DNA of 64,000 nt from Vibrio sp. Hep-1b-8 (GCF_006124995.1 NZ_QEWN01000111.1:1-64000); one strand, 5' to 3'. Shown: positions 17,867-28,426, numbered from the stretch's first letter. Notes: generated by a model from the sequence alone, not told the origin. Numbers and translations are program-made.

Positions 17867-19642
17867 ATGTCACAATCAATGAAAAGCATCAATCCGCGTC
17901 CTAGAATCACACTTGTCTCAGAGATTAGTGTCGAAACGGCTGAGTCAGATTCACATCAGCCGAGCATCCTAAGTGGTGCCGAGTTAGATGAATTGATGGA
18001 TAATCATTTTCAACATGTGGTAGACGTTCTGAATGACGGTATTTTCTATATGTCTGATACCGAACATGTCTGCTTCTATAACCCATCATTTTACGCCCGA
18101 TTTGGTGTTGAGTCAGGGCATACCTGCCTACAAACTTGGCTTGATCTTGTCCATCCCCTCGACAAAGTCGCCTTGTCTGAACGCGTCGACGAGCATATTC
18201 AAGAAGATGAGTCTCGTGTCACCGTCGAATATCGAGTGCGCTGTACTAACGGTCAATACACATGGCTGGAAGGTACCGCCATCACCAAAACGGTAAAAGG
18301 GCATCGCTTTATGATTGGTTGCCACAAAGACATTTCCGACAGAAAACTCATGGAAACCTATGTGCAGCAATCTTCCTTGCGTGATGGGCCTACAGGACTG
18401 TCCAACGAGCAAAAGCTTGCTCTTGACCTTGAAAACATCAAGGGAGTCACAACGCAGTCACACCACCTTGTTTATATTCAAGCAGGCAATGCTCGATCAG
18501 ACCAAACGCTTTATGGTTCGCAGATAATGCGCAATCTACTTTCTCACTTAACGATGATTTTAGGTGAGTTCCCAGACCAATTTGTCGATATATACCGGAT
18601 TCAATCACACGACTTTGCCATTCTGGTGCAGGGTAAGTACGACAACAGTGAGCTAAAAGACCTTGCTCAGCGGATGTGTCAAGCCTATCAAGACTCAGTG
18701 AAAGCCATCGATTTCCTATACACGACCGACATTAGCATCGGCATCTACCCCAATATTTGTGATAAGTTAGCCGTCGATGAGTTGGTCAAAGTTGCTGCAA
18801 AAACCAGTCAATACGCAGCGACTAAGCGTGACAACTACATTCGTATTTATGCCGGAAACACCAAAAATCAGGTTGACCGGCATTTTTATATCGAGCAAGA
18901 ACTTGGCAACGCAATCAAAAAGCGCAAGCTGTCCGTCAAATTCCAACCGATCATTTGTGCTAAACACAATGTCGTTGCAAGCTTTGAAAGCTTAGTACGC
19001 TGGAAAAGCGGCCAGCACGGTGAAATTTATCCTGACGAGTTCATTAGTGTGGCTGAACGAAAAGGCTTAATTAGTGAGCTGGGCTATTTGGTATTTGACG
19101 AGGCGTGTCGCTTCATCAACCAATACCAGCAGACCCACACAGAGTCGATTAAAGTCAACGTCAATGTCTCTGTTTTGCAGTTACTTAGCCAGCAATTTCC
19201 AGACGAACTCAAACAGTTAATCGATAAACACAATGTTTCCGCAAGCTCCATTGTACTTGAGTTAACAGAAACCATCATACTGGACGACAATAAAAGTGCG
19301 ATTGCCCAGCTACATCGCCTCAATGGCTTAGGCTTTCAGTTATCGCTTGATGATTTTGGCGCCGGCTATAGTTCATTAAACAGCTTTTTCGATTTGCCTC
19401 TGTCGCAAATCAAAATCGATAAATCCATTGCATGGCGTTCAATGGAAAACCCCGTCACCTTTGAGTACCTCTCTTTCATCACTAAGCTCTGTACCACTTA
19501 CAATATCGATATCGTGATAGAAGGTATTGAAAATGCCGCGATGCAAAAGGTCTTCACCGATATGGGCGCTTCCTATTTACAAGGCTATTGGTTTTCAAAA
19601 CCCCTCTCTATCGCCAGCGCTAGCCACTATACGACCGTCTAA
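17867..19642 (+). CDS. PAS-GGDEF(degenerate)-EAL protein, probable c-di-GMP phosphodiesterase
   Basis: This soluble protein of 591 residues has a PAS domain with PAC tail (about 45-155, ending CHKDISDRKLME), a GGDEF-type fold (about 165-335) and an EAL domain (about 345-585). The GGDEF signature is replaced by SHDFA, so cyclase activity is unlikely. The EAL domain keeps the catalytic set: ESLVRW in place of EALVRW, NVNVSV, LELTET, DDFGAGYSS, KIDKS, EGIEN and QGYWFSKP. It should therefore hydrolyse c-di-GMP, with the dead GGDEF perhaps acting as a GTP sensor. It stands alone, divergent from a LysR-type regulator. Confidence 0.9.
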   Translation: MSQSMKSINPRPRITLVSEISVETAESDSHQPSILSGAELDELMDNHFQHVVDVLNDGIFYMSDTEHVCFYNPSFYARFGVESGHTCLQTWLDLVHPLDKVALSERVDEHIQEDESRVTVEYRVRCTNGQYTWLEGTAITKTVKGHRFMIGCHKDISDRKLMETYVQQSSLRDGPTGLSNEQKLALDLENIKGVTTQSHHLVYIQAGNARSDQTLYGSQIMRNLLSHLTMILGEFPDQFVDIYRIQSHDFAILVQGKYDNSELKDLAQRMCQAYQDSVKAIDFLYTTDISIGIYPNICDKLAVDELVKVAAKTSQYAATKRDNYIRIYAGNTKNQVDRHFYIEQELGNAIKKRKLSVKFQPIICAKHNVVASFESLVRWKSGQHGEIYPDEFISVAERKGLISELGYLVFDEACRFINQYQQTHTESIKVNVNVSVLQLLSQQFPDELKQLIDKHNVSASSIVLELTETIILDDNKSAIAQLHRLNGLGFQLSLDDFGAGYSSLNSFFDLPLSQIKIDKSIAWRSMENPVTFEYLSFITKLCTTYNIDIVIEGIENAAMQKVFTDMGASYLQGYWFSKPLSIASASHYTTV

Positions 19643-19786
19643 TCGAACGTCTCAGCTATGAGATATATTCACTCAAATCATAATTCAATTTGACTAATCA
19701 ACTTTAGTTGTAGAAAATCTTACCGTTTTAATAATGAGATGTTCCATTGCCTCGCTGGATCGCGATTTACTGGCAGCGACGTGTTA

Positions 19787-19844
19787 CGAAGCTCAGCTTC
19801 GAGTTCATGGATAGACATACACGGAGTCCGATGTTTTTACATCG
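19787..19844 (+). promoter_or_regulatory. Two small hairpins in the leader of the M16-like gene
   Basis: CGAAGC-TCA-GCTTCG (19787-19801) and CGATGT-TTTT-ACATCG (19829-19844) are perfect inverted repeats within 110 bases before the GTG start. They could form a structured 5' leader. There is no match to a riboswitch class I know. Confidence 0.35.
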
Positions 19845-19892
19845 AGCTCTCAGGACACAGAGATATCAAATTCATTGTTTCTGGAGTAATAA

Positions 19893-21197
19893 GTGTCTAA
19901 TTCGATTCGTACTTTGTTCAGTGCAGCTCTATCTGCATCTTTAATGTTTTCGCCAATCGCTTCTGCTGCAAGCAATAGCGCGCTATGGTTTGAGCACACA
20001 GATATTCAACTACCAGCTCGCACTTCAGTCGCGCAGCTGGAAAACGGCCTACGTTACATCATCCTACCGACCACCAAGACCAGCGATGAAGTGTCGATTC
20101 GCGTACGAGTGGGATCTGGGGTTGCACAAGAGCCGGCCGACTACCCACTAGCAAGAATTACCGCACTGAACTCAATTTCAGGTACAGACTGGCTTGCAAC
20201 CTCTGGTTATCAGCAAACGGTATTCAGCCTAGATCTTGCTCATGGCACCGATGCAGACATTGGTCGTGCGCTTGACCTGATTCGCTCTGGGTTAACAACA
20301 CAGATCCAAACATCACAAGTTTCAGAATTACTGGTAAAAGGTCAATCGTCGCTAACAGATATTGACCAAGTTATCGCAGCAAAACAGTTACAGCCGTTGG
20401 CGGTTGATCAGCACTGGTCAGCACTCGATGCGGAAACTTTGGCCGATACCCCTCTCTCCTCAGTGCATGATTTTCAAGCTCAACAATATATACCGCAGAA
20501 CATTACTGTGGCCATTGCTGGTGCGGTTAGTCCTCGCTCAGCAGCGAATCTGATTGACAAAAGTTTCGCAGACTGGAAAGCAAACAAGAGCGCATCAACT
20601 CACTCTCTAGCTGCCTTTACCGCCACGCCAGTCACGGCTCAGTCTGTCGCCAATGATTCCTCAGTATCAATCAGCAGCTTGAAGTCGGTTCATAACCAAA
20701 CAGACAGCAAAGCGTTAAGAAAAGATATGCTGATTGCAACCTTAGCCAATAAGTTGCTTGAACAACGTATTGAGAATGCATTGCAACAGCAGCACTCATT
20801 AGCCAAAGTTGTGGTTGATAATCAGCTTGTATTTAACCATAAGCTGCTCTCTCAAATTCGATTAACGGATCTAGACGTTAATGAACGCAGCAAGGCACAA
20901 CAAATCGTACAAGCAGAAATTAAACGTGCCATTGCCAGTGGTTTTACTCAGACCGAGTATGAAATGGTGGTAAGCCAAGTTCGTGAACAGCTACAGCGTC
21001 AAACTCGTCGACAAAATGCAGATTACACCGCGCAACAAGCTGATCGTCTGATCGAAGCAGTCAACTCTGGCTCAGTCTATACGGCACCGTCATACGATCT
21101 TGATCTGCTCAACTTCCATGTAGCTCATCTCAACGAGTTGGATGTGAGTAAAGAGCTGGCAAAAATCTGGTCTCAAGATGATGCTGTGATTCTTTAA
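19893..21197 (+). CDS. M16-like protein lacking the zinc-binding motif (pseudo-peptidase)
   Basis: This exported protein is 434 residues with a signal peptide (about 1-26, ending PIASAAS). The body follows the M16 (pitrilysin/insulinase) pattern: LENGLRYIILPTTKTSDEVS corresponds to the first strands, followed by VRVGSGVAQEPADYPLARI where active members have an HxxEH zinc site. That site is missing, so it is probably a non-catalytic subunit or binding protein. It is also half the length of full M16 enzymes. The start is GTG with GGAG seven bases upstream. No catalytic partner is adjacent; an intact M16 lipoprotein lies at 40.2-43.0 kb. Confidence 0.7.
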   Translation: MSNSIRTLFSAALSASLMFSPIASAASNSALWFEHTDIQLPARTSVAQLENGLRYIILPTTKTSDEVSIRVRVGSGVAQEPADYPLARITALNSISGTDWLATSGYQQTVFSLDLAHGTDADIGRALDLIRSGLTTQIQTSQVSELLVKGQSSLTDIDQVIAAKQLQPLAVDQHWSALDAETLADTPLSSVHDFQAQQYIPQNITVAIAGAVSPRSAANLIDKSFADWKANKSASTHSLAAFTATPVTAQSVANDSSVSISSLKSVHNQTDSKALRKDMLIATLANKLLEQRIENALQQQHSLAKVVVDNQLVFNHKLLSQIRLTDLDVNERSKAQQIVQAEIKRAIASGFTQTEYEMVVSQVREQLQRQTRRQNADYTAQQADRLIEAVNSGSVYTAPSYDLDLLNFHVAHLNELDVSKELAKIWSQDDAVIL

Positions 21198-21221
21198 TCA
21201 CAATTGCCCAATTGATGAACA

Positions 21222-21246
21222 AAGCCGCCAATTATGGCGGCTTTTT
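21222..21246. terminator. Rho-independent terminator between convergent genes
   Basis: GCCGCC-AATTAT-GGCGGC is flanked by A and T runs and followed by TTTTT. It serves the M16-like gene and probably also the convergent yej operon. Confidence 0.85.
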
Positions 21247-21269
21247 GCTACCAGCTTATCTCGGGAAAT

Positions 21270-22862
21270 TCATAAACTCGACAACTCAACTAGATGGCGG
21301 GTGTATTCCTGTTGTGGATGACTAAATAGAGCCTGCGTCTCTCCTTGCTCCACCACGAGTCCTTGCTTCATCACAATGGTGTAGTGACACAAAGATTTCA
21401 CGACATTGAGATCATGGCTAATAAACAGGTAGGTCAGATGATATTTTTCTTGCAGAGATTTTAACAGATCAAGCACCTGAGCTTGTACCGTTCGATCCAG
21501 TGAAGAGGTCGGTTCATCAAGTAGAATAAACTCTGGCTTCAAAATCAGCGCGCGTGCAATCGCAATACGTTGACGTTGACCCCCCGAAAATTCATTGGGA
21601 TAACGGTGACGAGTTTCAGGATCAAGATCCACCTCTCTCATCACTTCGCATATCAAGGCATCAATTTCTGATTCGTCATATTGCTGATGAACTCGTAAGC
21701 CTTCACCAATAACTTGAGCAACCGACATCCTTGGGTTGAGCGCAGAAAACGGGTCTTGGAAAACCACTTGCATTTTACTGCGGTAAGGGAGCATACCTTT
21801 ACGATCCAAACCTTGTAATTCGCACCCTTGATAAGAGATTGAACCTTCAGATTTTATCAGCTTTAGGATTGCCATTCCTGTGGTCGATTTACCCGAGCCG
21901 CTCTCCCCAACAAGTCCAATAGAATAGCCCTTTTTAAGGGTAAAATTCATATCGGTGACAGCTTTAATATGTGAAACCACCCGTTTAAAAATGCCACCAG
22001 TGAGTGGAAACCAAACCCGCAACGATTTGACGTTCAATAGAGGCTCTGCGTTGTCGTCAATGTTTGCCGGCAAACCTCTCGGGTCAGAGTTAATCAGTGT
22101 CTGAGTGTATGGGTGCTCTGGGGCACTAAATACCTGTTGGCACTCCCCGACCTCAACCAATGCGCCATCTTGCATCACAGCCACTCTGTCTGCAATTCGC
22201 TTTACAATGCTGAGGTCATGAGTGATAAACAACATCGCCATCCCTAACTCTTGCTGGAGCTCTTTCAGCAAATCAAGTATCTGAGCTTGGACGGAAACAT
22301 CCAGTGCGGTTGTTGGCTCGTCGGCAATGAGCAGTTCAGGTTCATTGATTAGCGCCATTGCAATCATCACTCGCTGACGTTCACCGCCAGAGAGCTCGTG
22401 CGGATAGGACAAAATCTTTTGCTCTGGATGGCGTATTCCTACTTTTTCTAGCCATTCAATCGCCAGCGGTTCTGCATGACGGGTTCTCATCCCACGGTGG
22501 ATTGAGAGGGTTTCGACTAACTGCTTGCCAATTTTATGCAGCGGATTTAGCGATACCATTGGTTCTTGAAAGATCATGCCAATGCGCCCACCACGAATGC
22601 CTCTAAGTTCACGTTCAGAACACGAGAGAATATCGACACCATTAAAGTCAATTGAGCCATTAAGGTAATGAGATGAGCCTTTAGGCAGCAGCTTTAACAC
22701 TGAGTTGGCGGTCACCGACTTGCCGGAACCACTCTCGCCCACCAGCGCCAATGTTTCCCCTTTACGGATAGATAAAGAGACATCGTGAGTCACTTGCTGA
22801 ATGCTATTTTTTTGCCCAAAGCCCACCGACAGATTCTCAATGGTGAGTACCGTTTGATTCAT
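21270..22862 (-). CDS. yejF: Peptide ABC importer, fused double ATP-binding protein
   Basis: This ATPase energises import of small peptides, including microcin C-type compounds in E. coli. Its 530 residues contain two complete ABC domains. The first has GESGSGKS, LSGGERQR and IADEPTTALD; the second has GESGSGKST, FSGGQRQR and LLDEPTSSLD. It is the last gene of yejABEF, with two bases between it and yejE, and ends before a shared terminator. A truncated paralogue fragment lies at 31.5-32.1 kb. Confidence 0.95.
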   Translation of the reverse strand: MNQTVLTIENLSVGFGQKNSIQQVTHDVSLSIRKGETLALVGESGSGKSVTANSVLKLLPKGSSHYLNGSIDFNGVDILSCSERELRGIRGGRIGMIFQEPMVSLNPLHKIGKQLVETLSIHRGMRTRHAEPLAIEWLEKVGIRHPEQKILSYPHELSGGERQRVMIAMALINEPELLIADEPTTALDVSVQAQILDLLKELQQELGMAMLFITHDLSIVKRIADRVAVMQDGALVEVGECQQVFSAPEHPYTQTLINSDPRGLPANIDDNAEPLLNVKSLRVWFPLTGGIFKRVVSHIKAVTDMNFTLKKGYSIGLVGESGSGKSTTGMAILKLIKSEGSISYQGCELQGLDRKGMLPYRSKMQVVFQDPFSALNPRMSVAQVIGEGLRVHQQYDESEIDALICEVMREVDLDPETRHRYPNEFSGGQRQRIAIARALILKPEFILLDEPTSSLDRTVQAQVLDLLKSLQEKYHLTYLFISHDLNVVKSLCHYTIVMKQGLVVEQGETQALFSHPQQEYTRHLVELSSL

Positions 22863-22864
22863 GG

Positions 22865-23902
22865 TTATCTTCCTTGATGGTGAGGGTCAAAGGCATCACG
22901 TACTGCTTCGCCAATGAAAACAAGCAGGGTTAGCATCACAGACAGTACAAAGAATGCAGAAAAGCCGAGCCACGGCGCTTGCAGGTTTGCCTTACCCTGT
23001 GCAAGCAGTTCCCCCAGCGAAGGAGAGCCTGCCGGTAACCCAAATCCCAAAAAGTCGAGCGAGGTGAGTGTCGTGACTGAACCAGAAAGAATAAACGGCA
23101 TCATGGTTAGCGAGGCGACCATAGCATTGGGCAACATATGACGGAGCATAATACGTTTATCATCGACACCCATCGCCTGCGCAGCACGAACATAATCAAA
23201 ATTGCGGCAACGCAGAAACTCCGCCCTAACGACACCAACCAAACTCATCCAACTGAAAGCCACCATGATGCCTAACAACCACCAGAAATTCGGTTCAACA
23301 AAGCTTGAGAGAATAATCAGTAGAAATAAGGTCGGCATGCCTGACCAAACTTCGATAAAACGTTGACCAAATAGGTCGAGCCAACCGCCGTAATATCCCT
23401 GAGTTGCCCCGACCGCAACACCAATGATGCTTGAAACGATCGTTAATACAAACCCAAACAGCACCGAAATACGAAAGCCATATATCACACGGGCAAGGAC
23501 ATCTCGTCCTTTGTCATCGGTTCCAAGCCAGTTAACGCTATCAGGTGCTGAAGGCACACTACCATCAATATTGAAATTGATAGTATCGTAGCTAAATCGA
23601 ATCAACGGCCAGACAATATAGCCCTTATCCTCAATCAATTCGATCACATAGGGGTCGGTATAATCGGCTTCGGTTTCAAACTCTCCGCCAAATTCAGTTT
23701 CAGCATATTGATTGACGATCGGCAAATACCACTGGTTGTTGTACTCCACCAGCAAGGGCTTGTCATTGGCAATGACTTCAGCCAATAAGCTGATCGCAAA
23801 TAGCACTGTGAATATCCACATCGACCAGAAGCCACGTTTATTGGCCTTAAATCTTTGCCATCGCGCCTGATTTAGCGGGTTCTTACTACGACGAAACATC
23901 AA
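22865..23902 (-). CDS. yejE: Peptide ABC importer permease
   Basis: This inner-membrane permease of the DppC/OppC type has 345 residues. It has one N-terminal transmembrane helix, a periplasmic loop (about 45-130) and five further helices in the BPD_transp_1 domain, with the ATPase-contact motif near [20 protein letters not shown]. Its start overlaps the yejB stop by four bases (ATGA), indicating coupling. Confidence 0.94.
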   Translation of the reverse strand: MMFRRSKNPLNQARWQRFKANKRGFWSMWIFTVLFAISLLAEVIANDKPLLVEYNNQWYLPIVNQYAETEFGGEFETEADYTDPYVIELIEDKGYIVWPLIRFSYDTINFNIDGSVPSAPDSVNWLGTDDKGRDVLARVIYGFRISVLFGFVLTIVSSIIGVAVGATQGYYGGWLDLFGQRFIEVWSGMPTLFLLIILSSFVEPNFWWLLGIMVAFSWMSLVGVVRAEFLRCRNFDYVRAAQAMGVDDKRIMLRHMLPNAMVASLTMMPFILSGSVTTLTSLDFLGFGLPAGSPSLGELLAQGKANLQAPWLGFSAFFVLSVMLTLLVFIGEAVRDAFDPHHQGR

Positions 23903-24987
23903 CGTGCCTCAAAATCAATTCGTGGGTCAACCCAGGTATAGGTCAAATCAGAGATGATGCTCAGCACAAGACCAAGCAATGTCATTATGTACAGTGAGCT
24001 GAATACAACTGGATAGTCCCGTTGAATGGTCGATTCAAAGCCAAGCAAACCAATCCCTTCCAACGAAAACATGACTTCAATCAGCATCGACCCAGTAAAG
24101 AAAATACTGATAAAAGCAGCAGGAAAACCCGCGATGATGATCAACATAGCGTTGCGAAAGACATGTTTATAAAGGATGTCACGCTCATCGAGACCCTTTG
24201 CACGTGCTGTCACCACATATTGCTTGTTGATTTCATCAAGAAACGAGTTTTTAGTTAGCATGCTCAAGGTGGCAAAACCACCTATCACCATAGCGAAGAT
24301 AGGTAAGGCCAAATGCCAAAAGTAATCGGCAATCTGTTGATACCATGTCAGTTGATCGAAGTTACTCGATACCAGTCCTCGCAGTGGAAACCAGCTAAAG
24401 TAATTGCCGCTGGCAAATAGGATAATCAAAATGATCGCAAACAAAAATCCCGGTATCGCATAGCCGATAATAACAACAGCACTCGACCAAATATCAAAAC
24501 GGCTACCATGATGAATCGCTTTAAGAACACCAAGAGGAATGGAGATTAAATAGATAATCAACGTACTCCATAAGCCTAACGATATCGAAACGGGTAGCCT
24601 TTCGACAATTAGGTCAATGACATTACCGCCCTTAAACAAACTTTCACCAAAATTGAACGTAGCGTAGTTTTTGAGCATATCAAAGTAACGCTCATGGATC
24701 GGTTTATCAAAGCCGAACTGTTTTTTTAGGGCTTCGACGACTTCAGGGTCTAAGCCTCTAGAGCCTTTGTATCCGGTAGCCCCCGCTTCATCGCTGACAC
24801 TGAGTTCCACTTCATTTCCGCCACCTGAAAAGCGTTCCATAATGCCTGAGGAGTGCCCTTCTAATTGAGCTATCGCCTGTTCGACAGGACCGCCGGGAGC
24901 AATTTGTATGATAAAAAAATTAATGGTAATGATCGCCCAAAGCGTGGGGATCACCAGCAACAAACGTCTGAATATATACGCTGCCAT
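23899..24987 (-). CDS. yejB: Peptide ABC importer permease
   Basis: This is the DppB/OppB-type inner-membrane partner of YejE, with 362 residues. It begins [20 protein letters not shown], followed by the periplasmic insertion rich in Gly/Ser/Glu (about 45-80) that marks YejB among OppB relatives. The BPD_transp_1 domain follows, with the EAA-like loop [20 protein letters not shown]. It lies 11 bases after yejA. Confidence 0.94.
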   Translation of the reverse strand: MAAYIFRRLLLVIPTLWAIITINFFIIQIAPGGPVEQAIAQLEGHSSGIMERFSGGGNEVELSVSDEAGATGYKGSRGLDPEVVEALKKQFGFDKPIHERYFDMLKNYATFNFGESLFKGGNVIDLIVERLPVSISLGLWSTLIIYLISIPLGVLKAIHHGSRFDIWSSAVVIIGYAIPGFLFAIILIILFASGNYFSWFPLRGLVSSNFDQLTWYQQIADYFWHLALPIFAMVIGGFATLSMLTKNSFLDEINKQYVVTARAKGLDERDILYKHVFRNAMLIIIAGFPAAFISIFFTGSMLIEVMFSLEGIGLLGFESTIQRDYPVVFSSLYIMTLLGLVLSIISDLTYTWVDPRIDFEAR

Positions 24988-24998
24988 TATTCCCTCAT

Positions 24999-26819
24999 CT
25001 ATCGACGTTTTTCAGGTAGCAAAGCCGCTTTTGACTCTGAGACCCACCAAGTATCAACACCTAAGTCATACTTAGGTAAGATCTCTGGGCGTTCAAACTT
25101 GTCCCACATCGCCACTCGATACTTGCTTACATACCACTGAGGGATGATATAAAAGTTCCATTGCAGTACACGGTCCAAGGCTCGGCCTAGAGAGAGTAAC
25201 ACGTCTGGATTCTGCTGATTTTTGGCGATTTCCATAGTAAGGAAATCCACCACAGGGTCTGTGACACCAGCGGTGTTATACGTCGAATCGATGTAGTTCG
25301 AGTTCCATATAATCATCAGATCAGGGCTTGGATATGGGTTAGCACTGTAAGATGAGGACACCATATCAAAGTCACGGTCACGAAGTCGCTTAATGTATTG
25401 GGTGGTATCAACGGTACGTATTTTCATATCGATACCCATACTCTGTAAGTTTTTTTGGACTGGTATCGCAATTCGTTCCGTGGTTGGACTGTAGATCAGC
25501 AACTCAAAGGCCATAGGCTGCCCCGTTTCTGAGTTCGTCATAACCTTGTTTTTTAGTTCCCAGCCCGCTTCTTTGAGTAGCGTAAAGGCCATCCGCATCT
25601 GAGTCCTAATACGACCAGAACCATCGGTCACTGGTGGCTGATATTCTTCAGTGAAGACACGTTCAGGCAACTTATCTTTAAACGGAGCAAGTATCTTCTG
25701 CTCGGCTTCGGAAGGTACACCTTTCGCTTCATAATCCGTATTTTGGAAATAACTGCGTGTGCGACTGTATTGGCTGTAGAACATGTTCTTGTTCATCCAC
25801 TCAAAGTCCATCGCGTAGTTGAGCGCCTCGCGAACTCTAGGGTCACGAAATACGTCACGTTGAGTGTTAAATACAAATGCTTGAGTGCTCTCTGGTTTTT
25901 GATGAAGGATTTCTTGCTTGGTAATGTACCCTTTATCAAAGTTGACACCCGTGTAGGAGTTAGCCCAAAACTTAGCCGAGGACTCTAATCGAAAATCAAA
26001 CTCCCCCGCTTTAAATGCCTCAAGCATAACCGTGTCGTCTCGGTAGTAATCATATTGGACCTGTTTAAAGTTTTTGCGCCCAACACTGACGGGAAGATCA
26101 GCGGCCCAATAGTCATCAACTAAACTGTAAGTGACACTCTGGCCTGATTTGTAATCGGTAATTTTGTATGCTGCACTGCCCACTGGAGGGGTAGATAGCG
26201 GCTCTGATAAGTTCTTGTCACTCCAGAAGTGTTTGGGCAATACACGAGTGCCCTGAGCAAAACTGAACATCTTTTCACGATTTGGCGTCGCCATTTCGAT
26301 CCTGACTGTTAAATCATCTTTTGCCGTAACGGATTTAATATCTTGGTAGTAAATACGGTACTGAGGGACGCCTTCGGACATGAGCTTATCGAACGTAAAC
26401 GCGACGTCATGAGCGGTAATTGGCTTGCCATCATGAAAACGAGCTGCTGGGTTAATATCTAACTCAAGCCAGCTGTAGTCATCGGAGTAACGAACTTTTT
26501 GTGCGATCAATGGGTAGTATGAGTCAATCTCATCACTAGGAGAAAACATTAAAGTGTCGTACAGCTCGCCACTGGCGGCTGCGGGTACGCCTCTCGACGC
26601 AAAGCGATTGAAGTTATCGTAAGTTCCGACTTGACCATAGGTCACTTTGCCATATTTGGGCGCATCCGGATTAACATAGTCAAAGTGCTTAAAGTCTTCC
26701 GCGTATTTCGCTTCTCCAAATCCCACTAGCGTCGTGGTTTCGATTATTTTGGCATAAGATCCAAAGCTCGCTGTTGTGGCAACCAGTCCACCTAGTACGA
26801 AGCGCATCAACATCTTCAT
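24999..26819 (-). CDS. yejA: Periplasmic peptide-binding protein of the Yej importer
   Basis: This family-5 extracellular solute-binding protein has 606 residues and a signal peptide (about 1-23, ending GSYAK). Typical segments are [40 protein letters not shown] and [17 protein letters not shown]. It binds short peptides in the periplasm and passes them to YejBE. It is the first gene of the operon; the region upstream is AT-rich and promoter-like, and the upstream gene ends in a strong terminator. Confidence 0.94.
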   Translation of the reverse strand: MKMLMRFVLGGLVATTASFGSYAKIIETTTLVGFGEAKYAEDFKHFDYVNPDAPKYGKVTYGQVGTYDNFNRFASRGVPAAASGELYDTLMFSPSDEIDSYYPLIAQKVRYSDDYSWLELDINPAARFHDGKPITAHDVAFTFDKLMSEGVPQYRIYYQDIKSVTAKDDLTVRIEMATPNREKMFSFAQGTRVLPKHFWSDKNLSEPLSTPPVGSAAYKITDYKSGQSVTYSLVDDYWAADLPVSVGRKNFKQVQYDYYRDDTVMLEAFKAGEFDFRLESSAKFWANSYTGVNFDKGYITKQEILHQKPESTQAFVFNTQRDVFRDPRVREALNYAMDFEWMNKNMFYSQYSRTRSYFQNTDYEAKGVPSEAEQKILAPFKDKLPERVFTEEYQPPVTDGSGRIRTQMRMAFTLLKEAGWELKNKVMTNSETGQPMAFELLIYSPTTERIAIPVQKNLQSMGIDMKIRTVDTTQYIKRLRDRDFDMVSSSYSANPYPSPDLMIIWNSNYIDSTYNTAGVTDPVVDFLTMEIAKNQQNPDVLLSLGRALDRVLQWNFYIIPQWYVSKYRVAMWDKFERPEILPKYDLGVDTWWVSESKAALLPEKRR

Positions 26820-26995
26820 ATACTAATCCCTTAGTCGTTATCCGAATCGCTGTGTTTACTATAATATTAATTAGTATTAATAATTCAATTACTTGGATAA
26901 GTATAGAAAGAATATGAGAATTCTGTGCGCTAAATTGAATGCGCATTATGTTAACTCACTAATAGCTAACAAAGAGAAACAACTTTTCAGCGCCT

Positions 26996-27016
26996 AAAAA
27001 GCCTGCATGTGCAGGC
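26996..27016 (-). terminator. Rho-independent terminator of the GNAT-Nudix pair
   Basis: On the minus strand GCCTGC-ACAT-GCAGGC is followed by TTTTT. It lies about 15 bases after the Nudix stop and isolates that gene from yejA. Confidence 0.85.
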
Positions 27017-27030
27017 CTTGGGAGATGAGC

Positions 27031-27549
27031 CTAAAGCATTTCTTTGACGATTAAGTGAAGTAAGAAGGTTTCTCGTTCAATACTCAAGCCCTTTTTAGGG
27101 CTTTCGGCCATTGTCTTCTCGTTGTGAGCGATAGCGTCGTGAATATTTTTCCACACAGCTTTCATGCCATTATTGATTTCATAATCTTCGTAATTGGTTT
27201 CGCCTAACTGGCGGTCAATTTTGCAACTGTAGCAATGTGAAATCATATGAACGATGTCCGCATCCTCTTTATGCCAAGGACGAAACTCTTCATAGATGCC
27301 GAACGGTTTGATGGCATGAATGTTCTGTGCGCCAGTCTCTTCTTCGAGTTCTCGAACCATACCAGCAATGACATCTTCGCCTTCGTCAAGACCACCTCCA
27401 GGGATGGTATAGTCATGATAACGCTCGGTGTATAGTAGGAGTATGTCTTCGCCATCAATCACGATAGCTCGGGCAGCGTTACGCTTATAGATAATCTTGC
27501 CATCCAAATGGTCTATGTCAGGATGAATCGTGGTCTTGAGGTGTCTCAT
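27031..27549 (-). CDS. Nudix hydrolase
   Basis: This is a cytoplasmic enzyme that cleaves a nucleoside diphosphate linked to another group, with the substrate unknown. It has a complete Nudix box from GGGLDEGED through REL and EEETGA (Gly-x5-Glu-x7-Arg-Glu-x2-Glu-Glu), with metal-binding glutamates present. I chose the ATG at 27549 (172 residues); a GTG 13 codons further upstream would give 185. Neither start has a good ribosome-binding site. It follows a GNAT gene by about 60 bases on the same strand and was probably co-transcribed with it. Confidence 0.85.
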   Translation of the reverse strand: MRHLKTTIHPDIDHLDGKIIYKRNAARAIVIDGEDILLLYTERYHDYTIPGGGLDEGEDVIAGMVRELEEETGAQNIHAIKPFGIYEEFRPWHKEDADIVHMISHCYSCKIDRQLGETNYEDYEINNGMKAVWKNIHDAIAHNEKTMAESPKKGLSIERETFLLHLIVKEML

Positions 27550-27610
27550 AAATTTACTACAACTGAAAGTTTGCCCTGATTCTAACACCAGTAGTCTGCC
27601 GACATAACCC

Positions 27611-28078
27611 CTATAGAGGCATGAACATTATATGCTGTGGTCCCGCAGCGCCGCCCAGATATAATTGATTGCTATCCTTGAAACCATTGTTAACATAGCA
27701 CTGGTACGCTGGCGTATTTTTGCAATTAACGGTTAGATAAACAGCGCCAAAATTAGGATATTGTTCACTGAGATATCCAGCCAACTTCGACATCGACTTA
27801 GCGCCAATTCCCTTGCCCTGAGAACCACTATCGATTAAAAATGCGCGAAATCCAACGGCATCAGAGGGTGAAAAATCGTAATTTTGCCCATAAGTGGTAT
27901 CAATGAGAAAAATACCAACAACCTTCTCTTGTCGCCAAACTAAATGGGGATGAACCTTGTCATCTGCATTAAGTAATATTTCTTCAATAGTGCCGACATA
28001 AGGAAGCTGCTCTTTCTCTATCCTCAGGTTCATCACTTGTTCCAAATCACTGCTTTTCATCGGGGCTAGTTGGATCAT
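27611..28078 (-). CDS. GNAT-family N-acetyltransferase
   Basis: This is a 155-residue single-domain acetyltransferase. The acetyl-CoA-binding motif A is visible as GSQGKGIGAKSMSKL (Q-x-x-G-x-G/A type), preceded by AFLIDS and followed by AVYLTVNCKNTPAYQCYVNNG, the usual C-terminal pattern. The acceptor substrate cannot be told. It is upstream of the Nudix gene in the same direction. Confidence 0.85.
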   Translation of the reverse strand: MIQLAPMKSSDLEQVMNLRIEKEQLPYVGTIEEILLNADDKVHPHLVWRQEKVVGIFLIDTTYGQNYDFSPSDAVGFRAFLIDSGSQGKGIGAKSMSKLAGYLSEQYPNFGAVYLTVNCKNTPAYQCYVNNGFKDSNQLYLGGAAGPQHIMFMPL

Positions 28079-28243
28079 TTACTCTCTCGCTTCCACTATA
28101 TCTATCCATTCAAACTATATATATCAACTACTTAAATCATTTAGCAAGTAAACAAATCCCCCAGAAAATTCGTGGTTTATTTTCATGTAAATTAGGTATT
28201 CAATAAGTGCTGTTACTCTCCTTTTCTCTTTTGAGAGGTTTGA

Positions 28244-28426
28244 TCGAATGACGTCATTGTTGACGATGTCTTCCGCCGTTTATCTGCATGCCATAACGTA
28301 CTTTTCACTGGTCACCAGGCATTCTTGACTCATGAAGCCCTTGGCAATATTGCCGAAACAACACTGGGAAATATTGACGCATTCGCGAAAGGCGTTGCCT
28401 CAGGTAATGAAGTGATTGAACTTTAA
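28244..28426 (+). pseudogene. ldhA: C-terminal remnant of fermentative D-lactate dehydrogenase
   Basis: In frame from 28244 the sequence reads [13 protein letters not shown] followed by [16 protein letters not shown] and ends at TAA 28424-28426, about 60 codons in all. This is the C-terminus of LdhA-type D-2-hydroxyacid dehydrogenases; E. coli LdhA has almost the same [19 protein letters not shown]. An in-frame TGA directly precedes it, and nothing like the NAD-binding or N-terminal parts is found upstream, where a GNAT gene now starts about 165 bases away. About 270 codons are missing, so it is a dead gene. A good terminator still follows. Confidence 0.85.

Noticed and set aside
19747..19944. 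65-codon frame before the M16-like gene
   Set aside because: It has no ribosome site, overlaps the true start and contains the two hairpins; its product resembles no protein.
27243..27458. Second frame inside the Nudix gene
   Set aside because: It overlaps the intact Nudix frame, shows no motif and is best seen as a shadow.
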